From the NCBI RefSeq assembly GCF_022682305.1, contig NZ_CP093528.1, forward strand, positions 3,531,501-3,595,500: DNA of 64,000 bases. The letters run 5' to 3'. The stretch is from Shinella zoogloeoides (GTDB lineage Bacteria; Pseudomonadota; Alphaproteobacteria; Rhizobiales; Rhizobiaceae). Both the position numbers and the translations under genes were made by a program. Position 1 is the stretch's first letter. Each line of letters starts with the position of its first letter. Shown here piece by piece: positions 1 to 7,573 of the stretch. Below the pieces are notes generated by a model. The model did not search any database. It worked only from the letters and a program-made list of their open reading frames with translations, and had not been told where the DNA came from.

Positions 1-321
1 GGCAGGGGGTGTTCGCCGAACGGATCGGGCGTCCACAAGATGATGGATGATCCTCAACCTCGTGCCGCCATAGACATTGGGACCGACTTGGAACGTCACA
101 ATGCTTTCGAGGAAAGGCGATTCTTCTTCGCGCATCCGATAGCGGACTTCCTCTCCCGGTTCTGCCGAGATCGGGACAGCATCGGCCAAGTCTTTTTCAG
201 GCAGCCATTTTTCTCGAAGCTCTGGAATACTAATCGCCCGCCAAACCATTTCAGGGGGAGCGTCGATTTCATATTCCACGACGAGATTATCCTTGGGCTT
301 CTTTGCCTCCGTGTCGCTCAT
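1..321 (-). CDS. SRPBCC/AHSA1-family protein (3' end outside window)
   Basis: Reading the minus strand from the ATG at 321 gives MSDTEAKKPKDNLVVEYEID followed by APPEMVWRAIS and ELREKWL, the N-terminal strand and helix pattern of the SRPBCC (START-like/AHSA1) fold. The frame stays open to the window edge, so the protein is truncated at its C-terminus by the window only. Its ATG overlaps the TGA of the upstream ArsR gene by 4 bp, implying translational coupling. ArsR/AHSA1 pairs are common two-gene operons in Proteobacteria; the AHSA1-like partner usually has no defined substrate. The family is clear but the ligand is unknown. Confidence 0.75.
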   Translation of the reverse strand, partial: MSDTEAKKPKDNLVVEYEIDAPPEMVWRAISIPELREKWLPEKDLADAVPISAEPGEEVRYRMREEESPFLESIVTFQVGPNVYGGTRLRIIHHLVDARSVRRTPPA

Positions 322-632
322 TGGTCCATGTCCCTTAGTAAGCTCTTCAAAGCGTCAATTCTCGCAGGCCAATAGGCCCGATACTTCGCCAGCCATTCCG
401 CGATGAGTGCCAGCCCCTCTGGATCGACCTCATAGTTCACAAAGCGGCCCTGACGTTCTTCCCGCACCAGCTTGGCGTTGCGCAGGACAGAGAGATGTTG
501 CGACATCGCCGGCTGACTAATTTCCATACCCTGCCGCAGTGTGACGGCGTTCATGCTGCCGGACGCCAGCTTCTCGAAAATCGCGCGGCGTGTCGGATCG
601 GCCAGAGCTTTGAATATGTCGTTCGGGATCAT
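318..632 (-). CDS. ArsR-family winged-helix repressor
   Basis: A 104-residue protein starting MIPNDIFKALADPTRRAIFE, the classic ArsR opening (helix 1 then the DPTRR turn). A winged helix follows, with recognition segment MEISQPAMSQHLSVLRNAKL and wing VREERQGRFVNYEV. A GTG 18 bp further upstream is also in frame, but the ATG at 632 fits the family start and leaves the palindrome at 639-658 upstream. No Cys pair or alpha-5 His/Asp metal site is visible, so it belongs to the non-metal (SdpR/AHSA1-linked) branch. It is the first gene of a two-gene operon with the SRPBCC gene. Confidence 0.85.
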   Translation of the reverse strand: MIPNDIFKALADPTRRAIFEKLASGSMNAVTLRQGMEISQPAMSQHLSVLRNAKLVREERQGRFVNYEVDPEGLALIAEWLAKYRAYWPARIDALKSLLRDMDQ

Positions 633-638
633 AACAAT

Positions 639-658
639 AGATAAGCGCACACTTATCT
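639..658. promoter_or_regulatory. Palindromic operator of the ArsR gene
   Basis: Perfect 7-bp arms AGATAAG and CTTATCT flank a 6-bp centre, immediately upstream of the preferred ATG at 632. The position and symmetry fit autoregulation by the ArsR protein. No footprint evidence is available from sequence alone. Confidence 0.5.
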
Positions 659-680
659 GATTCGCAAGGGCGAACCATCA

Positions 681-1490
681 TCACAACATAATCCCTCGTT
701 GCCGCCCTAGCTGCCACGACACCGATCCGCCCTGAACGACGCCCATAACCTCGCGACCGAGCTGTCGGTCTATGACCGGCCGCCATGGGACCAAGGTAAA
801 CTCGTGGGACTGCTCGACCACGGCGAACTTGCCGCTCGATAGCTGCACGGTGCCGGTGAATTTGCCGCTGATGTTCTCGCCGTCCGTGGCGGCACGGAAA
901 GGCAGGCCCTTGCTCTCGGCCATCTCCCCGCCAACACGGGCAACCTCGCGCTCGCGCAGGGTGGCGAGAAGGCTGCTCCGGTAGAAGATGCGGCCATTCC
1001 GTGCTCGGGTAGCGTCGCCTTGCTCGATATGATGCTCGCGGCGCTGGTCCATGGCCTCGCGCACCTGCTGGCCGAAACCGGCCGGCGCAATATCGGCGGT
1101 TTCGCTGTGGATCAATCGCCGGTCCAGCCACGTCGCGCCGTCCGAATGTATCTGCCTTTCCAGATTGATGGGTGACAGGACGCGAACACTGGCCTGCCGG
1201 TCTCGGCCGGCATCGTAGTCGGCGGCGCGGCTAACCAGATCATTGGGGATGCGCCATTGGTCGGCGTCGATGCGCTCGACGATCCCGGCGCGGCGCAATG
1301 CCTCCAGCCGACGAACATGGGCATCGACATAGCCCTCATAGTCGCCACCGGGAACGCGGCCCTCGAATTTCGCCTGTTCCAGGGTCGATAGATGCCGTCC
1401 TCGGCGATGGCGGTGATGGTGCGGTCGGACGGCCGGGCTGTCGCCTCGGCCGGGCCGATCTGGATGACGCCGCGGATACGGGCTTCCGTT
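681..1490 (-). pseudogene. Relaxase remnant (DUF3363-type C-terminal part, frameshifted)
   Basis: The minus strand encodes the C-terminal region of a relaxase like the intact one at 16871-18610. Shared blocks include GATWLDRRLI, FGQQVREAMDQR, LLATLREREV, LVPWRP and a terminal GRQRGIML (intact gene: GRKRGLGL). The upstream part (RIRGVIQIG, RPSDRTITAIAEDGIYRP) lies in another frame. The two frames join near position 1385, where TLEQAKFEGRVPGGDYEGYV continues in the new frame, so one frameshift is present. The nuclease half (His triad) is missing. It is not a copy of the intact gene, because it diverges too much, and is best read as the scar of a second, related element. Confidence 0.75.
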
Positions 1491-1983
1491 GACGACCCTG
1501 ATGCAAACGCTGGCGGTCGATTCAATTGCCCACCGGAGATGACAGCGTCATTGTTGAGGCAGGCCATCGAATAAGGATTGAGAAAACTATATGGCCAAAT
1601 GGCCTGCCTGGACGCTTTGAGAGAAAGATCACCATCAGCCCGGTTGAGCTTGGTGACGCACAGTAGCCATCCTGAACATCATACGGACCTCGGCTTCCGG
1701 ATCGTCTCGAACCCATAGCAATGCGTGAGGGAACGAACGCTGGATGAAACGCCGAGGCGGATGCGACTAACGCTCGTTTAGAGTGCTATAGCGTAAACGT
1801 AGTTGTCATCTTCACCCGGTGCAGCGCTCCGCCTTCCTCATCGGCCAGAGTTTCAAGACGGCCACCGAAGAAGTCGATGCAATTTGCGGCCCCTCTCATC
1901 GTCGAGAATCCTTCGTTCAGCGCGGCTCCGATGCTTTGTTTGCCGCGTCGCAACTCTGTCATCGTTTTCCGTGCTCACGACGA
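1491..1983. other. Intergenic stretch without a recognisable gene
   Basis: About 490 bp between the relaxase remnant and the zinc-type ArsR gene. Short open frames exist but show no family resemblance, no good ribosome-binding site and no repeat structure. It is probably decayed DNA from the same remnant. Confidence 0.5.
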
Positions 1984-2328
1984 TCAGGAGTGTTGAACGC
2001 TGGCGTCGCGTTCGGCGACGCCTTCTCGTTCCTCACGGACATGGGAGAGCATATCGAGCAGGACGTCGCCCACATGCTGATCGGAGATTTCGTAGAACAT
2101 CTGCTTCGAATGTCGGACCCGCGTTACCAGCCGCGCGCCGCGAAGCAGTCGCAGGTGGTGGCTGACGAGCGACTGCGACAGCTCAAGCGTTTCGGAGATA
2201 TCGGTGACCGACTTCGGGCCTTCCTCGCAATGGAGGAGAATCCTTAGCCTGCTGGGGTCACCCAGCAGGCGGAATGTTTCGGATAGGAAGTTCAACTCCT
2301 GGGTCGAAAGGGGATCTGCCTTGTTCAA
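1984..2328 (-). CDS. ArsR/SmtB-type zinc (or cobalt) sensor repressor
   Basis: Translation probably starts at the TTG at 2328, preceded by AGGAAAA; upstream in-frame codons lack a ribosome-binding site. The product of 114 residues carries ArsR helices (LLGDPSRLRILLHC, SQSLVSHHLRLLRGARLV). In the last helix it has D83-x-H85-x10-H96-x2-E99, the alpha-5 metal site of SmtB/CzrA-type zinc sensors. The alpha-3 CxC arsenic/cadmium motif is absent; only one Cys is present there. It follows the CDF transporter gene by 47 bp in the same operon, so it should repress that transporter until zinc or a similar divalent metal binds. Confidence 0.85.
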   Translation of the reverse strand: MNKADPLSTQELNFLSETFRLLGDPSRLRILLHCEEGPKSVTDISETLELSQSLVSHHLRLLRGARLVTRVRHSKQMFYEISDQHVGDVLLDMLSHVREEREGVAERDASVQHS

Positions 2329-2375
2329 CGGTTTTCCTTTCCAGCTTTCCGAGTGAACCCATGAAGAGTGGACGG

Positions 2376-3353
2376 TCAGTGCGAATGCCCTGCGTGGGAC
2401 ACAGCCGCCTTGCTCGGCTCCTCCAGGGTGCAACTGGCCACGCCGTCCCAGTCGATCCCGATCGTCGGGTGCTCGATCTTGAACTGCGTCTTCAGCTCGT
2501 GGTCGACTTGCTGCATGACGGTGCGCACATCGACGCCTTCCATCGGCTGCACCTGAAGGGTTGCCAGCACACGGCCGGAAGTCAGCGACCAGACATGGAC
2601 GTGGTGGACGCTCTGGATGCCGGGAACGGTCTTTCGAAGATGCTCGGAGATCTTCTCCGCGCCGGCGTTGTCGGGCGCACCTTCGAGCAGGATATGCAGC
2701 GTGTTCCTGAGCAGGCTCCAGGCGCTGCGCAGGATCAGCAGCGACACGAACACCGACAGGATGGGATCGATCGGGGTCCAGCCAGTGTACCAGATGACGA
2801 TGGCGGCAATGATCGCGCCGACCGAGCCGAGCAGATCGCCCATGACATGCAGCACGGCGCCCTTGACATTGACGTGATCGGAGTCGCCGCGCGTCAGATA
2901 CCAGAGGACGAAGAGGTTCACGAGCATGCCGATGATGGCGACGACGAACATCGAACCGGCCATGACCGGCTGCGGCTCTTGGAAGCGCTCGATGGCCTCG
3001 TAGACGATCCAGGCGACGATGCCGAACAGGGTAAGGGCGTTGATGAGGCCCGCAATCACCTCGAAGCGGGCATAGCCGAAGGTGCGCTGGCTGTCGGCGA
3101 CGCGGCGGCCGAGGCGGAAGGCAACGTAGGCGAGACCGAGCGCGATGGCGTCGGTCAGCATATGTCCCGCATCGGCAAGCAGCGCGAGCGAACCGGAGAT
3201 CACACCGCCGACTGCCTCGACGACCATGAAGATGAAGATGATGAAGAAGGAAATGAGGATCTTGCGCTCGTTTTCCTTCGTTACGGTCGGTACGTGTGAG
3301 TGATCATGATCGCGGCCGTGGTGGTCGCTGTGGGAGTGAGAGTGGTCTGCCAT
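2376..3353 (-). CDS. czcD: Cation diffusion facilitator (CzcD/ZnT-like divalent metal exporter)
   Basis: A 325-residue inner-membrane protein with His-rich ends (HSHSHSDHHGRDHDHSH at the N-terminus, SHAGHSH at the C-terminus) and six predicted membrane segments. The two transport-site HxxxD motifs of CDF proteins are present at H64-D68 (GHMLTD) and H169-D173 (HVMGD). A cytoplasmic ferredoxin-like domain follows from about residue 230. These proteins exchange Zn2+, and often Co2+ or Cd2+, for protons. It is the first gene of an operon with the SmtB-like repressor and has a strong palindromic operator upstream. Specificity for zinc over cadmium or cobalt cannot be fixed from sequence. Confidence 0.9.
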   Translation of the reverse strand: MADHSHSHSDHHGRDHDHSHVPTVTKENERKILISFFIIFIFMVVEAVGGVISGSLALLADAGHMLTDAIALGLAYVAFRLGRRVADSQRTFGYARFEVIAGLINALTLFGIVAWIVYEAIERFQEPQPVMAGSMFVVAIIGMLVNLFVLWYLTRGDSDHVNVKGAVLHVMGDLLGSVGAIIAAIVIWYTGWTPIDPILSVFVSLLILRSAWSLLRNTLHILLEGAPDNAGAEKISEHLRKTVPGIQSVHHVHVWSLTSGRVLATLQVQPMEGVDVRTVMQQVDHELKTQFKIEHPTIGIDWDGVASCTLEEPSKAAVSHAGHSH

Positions 3354-3381
3354 AGGTCGGTCCAGTGGTTGCGTTCAGTCT

Positions 3382-3418
3382 AAACACTTGAATACATGTT
3401 CGAGTGTTTCATTGTCAA
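3382..3418 (-). promoter_or_regulatory. Promoter and ArsR/SmtB-type operator of the metal-efflux operon
   Basis: On the minus strand a -35 TTGACA (3418-3413) and a -10 TATTCA (3394-3389) are 18 bp apart. An inverted repeat covers the spacer and the -10: arms AAACACTTGAA (3382-3392) and TTCGAGTGTTT (3399-3409), one mismatch, 6-bp centre. The size and the TGAA/TTC core resemble SmtB/CzrA operators. Repressor binding here would block RNA polymerase directly. Confidence 0.7.
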
Positions 3419-3593
3419 CCGGCCCGCGTAAGAAATTTGAAAGCTATTCGAAGGCACCGCAAAATCACGTAAATTTCCCGACAAGTGGGCTTGACCTTGT
3501 CACCGTTGGAATCTGCACGATGCCCCCTCGAATGGGTGACGCATGCGGAGGTAGAGGTGATTGCTCAGACGTGACCGCGAGCCTGAAATCCAG

Positions 3594-4505
3594 ATGCGGC
3601 AACTCCACTATGTGATTGCAGCGGCCGAGCATGGCAGCTTCCGACAGGCGGCGATAGCGGTCGGCGTTCGAGAATCGGCGGTCAGCCGCCGCATCCGCGA
3701 TCTGGAGGATCAGGCCGGTGCGGCGCTGTTCATTCGATATCAGCGGGGGGTGGTCATCACCGAGGCGGGACGGAAGTTCCTGACGCACGCTCGGAGGGCG
3801 ATCGCGGAAATCGATCTGGCCGTGAAGGAAGTGAGAGCTGCGGGCCGCGCCGAAAAGGGCGTGCTACGCATCGGCATATTCTCGTCCCTCGCCTCGGGCT
3901 TCATCGCCGATCTGCTGGAGCGATACGCAGGGGAGCATCCCGGTGTTCGCACGAGATTCATCGAAGGCACGCCTGCCGACCACAAGGCCGCTGTCCGGCA
4001 CCACGAGATCGACATCGCCTTCCTGACGGGCGAGCCGCACGTCGCGGGATGTGAGGTGACGCGGCTGTGGGCCGAGCGCGTGTTCGTCGTCCTGCCGGAA
4101 AAGCATGAGCTTGTGGCAAGGGAGGAGATCGAATGGGCCGACCTGCGCGACCGGCATTTCATCGTCAGCGAGGCGGAGCCTGGTCCCGAGATCCACGACT
4201 ATCTCGTCAAGCATCTCGCCGAGCTGGGCCACCATCCGAGCGTCGAGCAGTGCCCGGTCTATAACCGGGACACGCTGATGCAGTTGGTGGCTCTGGGAAA
4301 AGGTATCTCGCTCACCAGCGAGGCCACGACGGGGACCAGATTCCGGGGCGTGGCGTATCGGCTTCTGGTGACGGAAGAACTGCCGTTCTGCGCGGTCTGG
4401 TCGCAACGCAACGACAATCCGGCGCTGCGCCGGATGCTGAGCCTCGCCCGCAACCTGTCGGCGAAACGGTTCGGGACTCGCCCGATCAGCGACGATCAGG
4501 CGTGA
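3594..4505 (+). CDS. LysR-family transcriptional regulator
   Basis: A 303-residue protein starting MRQLHYVIAAAEHGSFRQAA, the standard LysR winged-helix opening, with SAVSRRIRDLEDQAGAALF as recognition region. A type-2 periplasmic-binding-like effector domain follows (RIGIFSSLASGFI to about residue 290). An in-frame ATG 33 bp upstream would add residues atypical of the family. It is convergent with the trb operon and its last 20 bp overlap the 3' end of the DUF2274 gene. Alphaproteobacterial conjugative elements often carry a LysR gene beside trbI, so regulation of transfer is plausible but inferred. Confidence 0.85.
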   Translation: MRQLHYVIAAAEHGSFRQAAIAVGVRESAVSRRIRDLEDQAGAALFIRYQRGVVITEAGRKFLTHARRAIAEIDLAVKEVRAAGRAEKGVLRIGIFSSLASGFIADLLERYAGEHPGVRTRFIEGTPADHKAAVRHHEIDIAFLTGEPHVAGCEVTRLWAERVFVVLPEKHELVAREEIEWADLRDRHFIVSEAEPGPEIHDYLVKHLAELGHHPSVEQCPVYNRDTLMQLVALGKGISLTSEATTGTRFRGVAYRLLVTEELPFCAVWSQRNDNPALRRMLSLARNLSAKRFGTRPISDDQA

Positions 4506-4719
4506 CCGAGCGGCGGGCCTTGGCGAACCCGCGGTCGGTGGCGATGAAGCGCTCCAGCATGGGCACGATGAGCTTCATCGGATCGGCGACCGGCTGGCCG
4601 GTGTCCCGCCCCAATATCTGCGCGTAGGTGGCAAGGTCATCGGCGAGCGCAGCCGGCAGCTCAAGCGTGACCTTGACCGGCTTGTCGTTGGCGAGCGGAC
4701 CGAGTTTCAGCTTGGTCAT
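4486..4719 (-). CDS. DUF2274 family protein, last gene of the trb operon
   Basis: A 77-residue protein (MTKLKLGPLANDKPVKVTLE, then PAALADDLATYAQILGRDTG) matching the DUF2274 pattern found immediately after trbI in alphaproteobacterial elements. It starts 3 bp after the trbI stop. The KVTLELPAALADDLATYA segment resembles a ribbon-helix-helix beta-strand plus helix, so a DNA-binding role is possible. Function is unknown; the linkage to conjugation is strong. Confidence 0.75.
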   Translation of the reverse strand: MTKLKLGPLANDKPVKVTLELPAALADDLATYAQILGRDTGQPVADPMKLIVPMLERFIATDRGFAKARRSVTPDRR

Positions 4720-4722
4720 GGA

Positions 4723-5871
4723 TCATCCCCTGTAGGGTTCGAGGACCAGATCGCGGGTCACGATCATCCGGACCGGGAAGCCCGGCCGGATGGTCAGCGT
4801 GGGGGCGACCTGCAATTGCCGCTGGATGATCTGCTGGCCCGCCTGATTGATCGTATCCTGCGAGCCGTCGCGGATCGCGCGGATCAGGCGGTCCTCGTCG
4901 CTGGTCGCGAGTTCGGCGCCGACGGCAAGCAGGGTGGAGAGCCCGGCCGCCTTGGCGAGATCCCACCAGTGGTAGTCGACACCATCCTCTAGCCCGGCAT
5001 AGCCTTGGCTGTCCGCGCCGGGCTGGCGCTCCAGCACGATCGAGCGACCATTGGGGAAGATCAGCCGGTTCCAGACCAACAAGACCCTCCTTTGGCCGAA
5101 CTGCACGCTGTTGTCGTACTGACCGATGATGCGCGTGCCCTGCGGCACGAGGAGAACGCGGCCGGTCGGGCTGTCATAGATGCTTTCCGTGACCTGCGCG
5201 GTGATCTGGCCGGGAAGGTCGGAGCGGATGCCGGTGATCAGTGCTGCCGGGATGACCGCGCCCGCCTGAAGCACGAAGGGCGATACCGGAGCCATGACGC
5301 GGTCGGTCGTGGTGGTCCGGCGATCGACGGCGGCGTTGAGGAAGGCGTTCTGCCGGTCCTGCGCGGTATTTCCGCCGAGGCCGAGCCCGGCGAGATTGGG
5401 CAGACCTGCGCCGGCGGCCGAATCCGCGCCTGCGGTTGGGTTCGTGCGTGTCTCGGTCTGGAAAAAGACGCGGCTCGTGCGTGCGGCTTCCTCCTCGGCG
5501 CGCCGCCGCTGCTCTTCCTGATCCACGGTTGGATCGGGGACGGTGGGCGGAACGACGGGCTTGCCCTCGTTCTGCGCGCTGAGGATCGGCCGGCCGAGAT
5601 CGCCGGGCAGTGCCGGGCCGAGGACCGGCCCGGTATAGTCGCGTGGAAGGCCGGCGAGCCCATCGGCCGTCGCCCGGTTCTCGGTCGAATAGAGTTCCTC
5701 GCCATCCGCGCCGCGATCGCGGGTCTGGAGCGCATAGATCAGCGCGCCGCCGATACCGAGCGAAACGATGAGGCCGGCTCCGGCCAGCGCCTTGCGCGAT
5801 AGGCGCGTGACGCGCGGGGCTTCGGCGCGAAGGCGCATCGGGGCAGCATTGTTGTTTCCGGTGTCTGTCAT
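4723..5871 (-). CDS. trbI: TrbI, VirB10-like type IV secretion core protein
   Basis: 382 residues with one N-terminal membrane helix (ALAGAGLIVSLGIGGALIYAL, residues about 28-48), a Pro/Glu-rich periplasmic stretch and a C-terminal VirB10 beta-barrel domain. Within the barrel are VLQAGAVIPAALITGIRSDL, VLLVPQGTRIIGQYD and FPVRMIVTRDLVL. VirB10 proteins span the envelope and pass energy from the ATPases to the outer-membrane pore. Its ATG overlaps trbG by 4 bp. Length and order are typical of the trb operon. Confidence 0.93.
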   Translation of the reverse strand: MTDTGNNNAAPMRLRAEAPRVTRLSRKALAGAGLIVSLGIGGALIYALQTRDRGADGEELYSTENRATADGLAGLPRDYTGPVLGPALPGDLGRPILSAQNEGKPVVPPTVPDPTVDQEEQRRRAEEEAARTSRVFFQTETRTNPTAGADSAAGAGLPNLAGLGLGGNTAQDRQNAFLNAAVDRRTTTTDRVMAPVSPFVLQAGAVIPAALITGIRSDLPGQITAQVTESIYDSPTGRVLLVPQGTRIIGQYDNSVQFGQRRVLLVWNRLIFPNGRSIVLERQPGADSQGYAGLEDGVDYHWWDLAKAAGLSTLLAVGAELATSDEDRLIRAIRDGSQDTINQAGQQIIQRQLQVAPTLTIRPGFPVRMIVTRDLVLEPYRG

Positions 5872-6887
5872 GACGACTGCCCTCCCTTGTCCTGGCGGAC
5901 ATTCGTTGCGCGCGAGGAGCCGTCGATGCGTTCGATCCTGACGGTCTGCTGACGCTTGCCCCCGCCAAGCCGCAGCTCGGCCGCGCCGAACAGGCGATCG
6001 ACGATCAGCACGTTGCGATAGGTGCGCGTATTGGCGATCTGGGCCTCGCCTTCGGGGCCGATCACGAAGATCGGCGGCAATTCGCCCTGGACGATGCCGC
6101 GCGGAAACTCGATGTAGACGCGCCGCCCGTCGTCATAGACGGAGACCGGCTTCCACGGCGGATTGTCGCCGGATGCGAAGCCATAGCGATAGTTCCGCGC
6201 CGCCACGGCCGGGATAACCGGCGTTGTCGGTATCGCCTGCGCCGAGCCTCCGCGGGCGCGCGGATAGGACCAGGCGACGGACGGCATGTAGGGTTTCTCG
6301 CGCGAGCGCAGCTCGATCATGTAGGTGCGCCGGTCGGTGGTGATGACGAGATTGGTCGAGATTTCCGCGCGCGACGGTTTCACCAGCACATGCACGCGCC
6401 GCGTCTCGCCGGAGCCGCTCTCGGTGTCGCCGATGATCCAGCGTGCTGTGTCGCCGGCGGCGATCGGGCCTGCGCCGGTCAGGCTTTCACCCGGCTCAAG
6501 CGCGATGTTGGTGATCTGTCCGGGCGAGGCATAGATCTGATAGAGGGCGCCGTCGCTCCACGGATAGACCTGGATAGCGTTGTAATAGCCCTCGCGTCGC
6601 GGCTCGACGCGGGCGGCGAGATTGGCGTTCTCGACACGGGCGGTCGGCGTACTGGCTGCGCCGCCGCCCCGGCTCACCGTCCAGGCGGGCGGGATGTGGA
6701 GCGGCTTTGGCGTGGTGTCCGTCACAGCCGGTACGGCCGGCAGCGGCGGCACGTCGGAATCGTAGGTGATTGCAGGCGGCTTCTTCGCAGAAGCACATCC
6801 GCCGAGCACCGCAGTCGATACCAGCAAAGCCGTGATCACGGATTTACGGAAAGCCGGGTTTGCGGCATTGCGGAAGTGCGGCGTCAT
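5868..6887 (-). CDS. trbG: TrbG, VirB9-like outer-membrane channel protein
   Basis: The start at 6887 (ATG overlapping the trbF stop by 4 bp) gives 339 residues with an N-terminal signal (ITALLVSTAVLGGC) ending in a lipobox, so it is probably a lipoprotein. The C-terminal VirB9 domain is recognisable from YRYGFASGD, VYDDGRRVYIEFP and VDRLFGAAELRLGG. VirB9 and VirB10 form the outer-membrane core of the mating-pair channel. A longer upstream frame to 7001 lies inside trbF and is rejected. Confidence 0.92.
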   Translation of the reverse strand: MTPHFRNAANPAFRKSVITALLVSTAVLGGCASAKKPPAITYDSDVPPLPAVPAVTDTTPKPLHIPPAWTVSRGGGAASTPTARVENANLAARVEPRREGYYNAIQVYPWSDGALYQIYASPGQITNIALEPGESLTGAGPIAAGDTARWIIGDTESGSGETRRVHVLVKPSRAEISTNLVITTDRRTYMIELRSREKPYMPSVAWSYPRARGGSAQAIPTTPVIPAVAARNYRYGFASGDNPPWKPVSVYDDGRRVYIEFPRGIVQGELPPIFVIGPEGEAQIANTRTYRNVLIVDRLFGAAELRLGGGKRQQTVRIERIDGSSRATNVRQDKGGQSS

Positions 6888-7573
6888 TGTCCCAACTCCC
6901 GCGACCAGTTGATTGCATTGACGTAGATGCCGAGCGGATTGGCCTTGAGCCGTTCGGCGTCGCGGGGCGGCTGGACGACGATGGTGAGAATTGCCGTCCA
7001 TCGCTCGGTGGTCGAAAGCTGGCCGTTCTCATAGCGCCGCTCTATCCACGCGATCCGGAAGCTCTCCGGCGAGGCGCGGATGACCGAGGAAACCTCGACG
7101 GCAACCTGCTGCTTGCCGACCTTGGTGAAGGGGTCGTTGACGCGGGCATAGTCGTTGAGCGCGGCCGCGCCCCGGTCCGTCGTCCATTCATAGGCGCGCA
7201 GCCAGTTCTGCCGCACGATGATCGGATCGGCCGGGACGGAGCGGACCTGTTCGATGAAACGGGCGAGATGCCATGCGATCTGCGGATCGGTCGGACGGTA
7301 GTCGGCGGTTGCCGCGGCGACGGTCTGGGCCTGTCCCAGCTTGTCGACCTGAACGATCCAGGGAACGACGGTGCCCCGCGCCGACTGGACGACAAGAGCG
7401 GCGGCGAAGCCGGCCGACAGCGCCAGGCATCCGAAAGCCATAAAGCGCCAGTTGCGCGCCTGGACGCGGGCGGAGCCGATACGCTCGTCCCATATCTGGG
7501 CAGCCTTCTGATAGGGGGTCTCGGGTTGCGGCGTCTTGCCGTAGTGGGTGGCGGGTCGTCGGAAGAGGTTCAT
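6884..7573 (-). CDS. trbF: TrbF, VirB8-like inner-membrane assembly protein
   Basis: 229 residues with a short cytoplasmic N-terminus, a membrane helix (WRFMAFGCLALSAGFAAALV, about residues 42-61) and a periplasmic VirB8/NTF2-like domain (ARFIEQVRSVPADPIIVRQN, IAWIERRYENGQLSTTERW). VirB8 nucleates assembly of the secretion channel at the inner membrane. It overlaps trbL by 4 bp upstream and trbG by 4 bp downstream. Confidence 0.92.
   Translation of the reverse strand: MNLFRRPATHYGKTPQPETPYQKAAQIWDERIGSARVQARNWRFMAFGCLALSAGFAAALVVQSARGTVVPWIVQVDKLGQAQTVAAATADYRPTDPQIAWHLARFIEQVRSVPADPIIVRQNWLRAYEWTTDRGAAALNDYARVNDPFTKVGKQQVAVEVSSVIRASPESFRIAWIERRYENGQLSTTERWTAILTIVVQPPRDAERLKANPLGIYVNAINWSRELGQ

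Noticed and set aside
2274..3299. Long plus-strand open frame of 341 codons
   Set aside because: It is antisense to the CDF transporter, rich in Asp/Glu/His as expected of an opposite-strand shadow, and has no domain.
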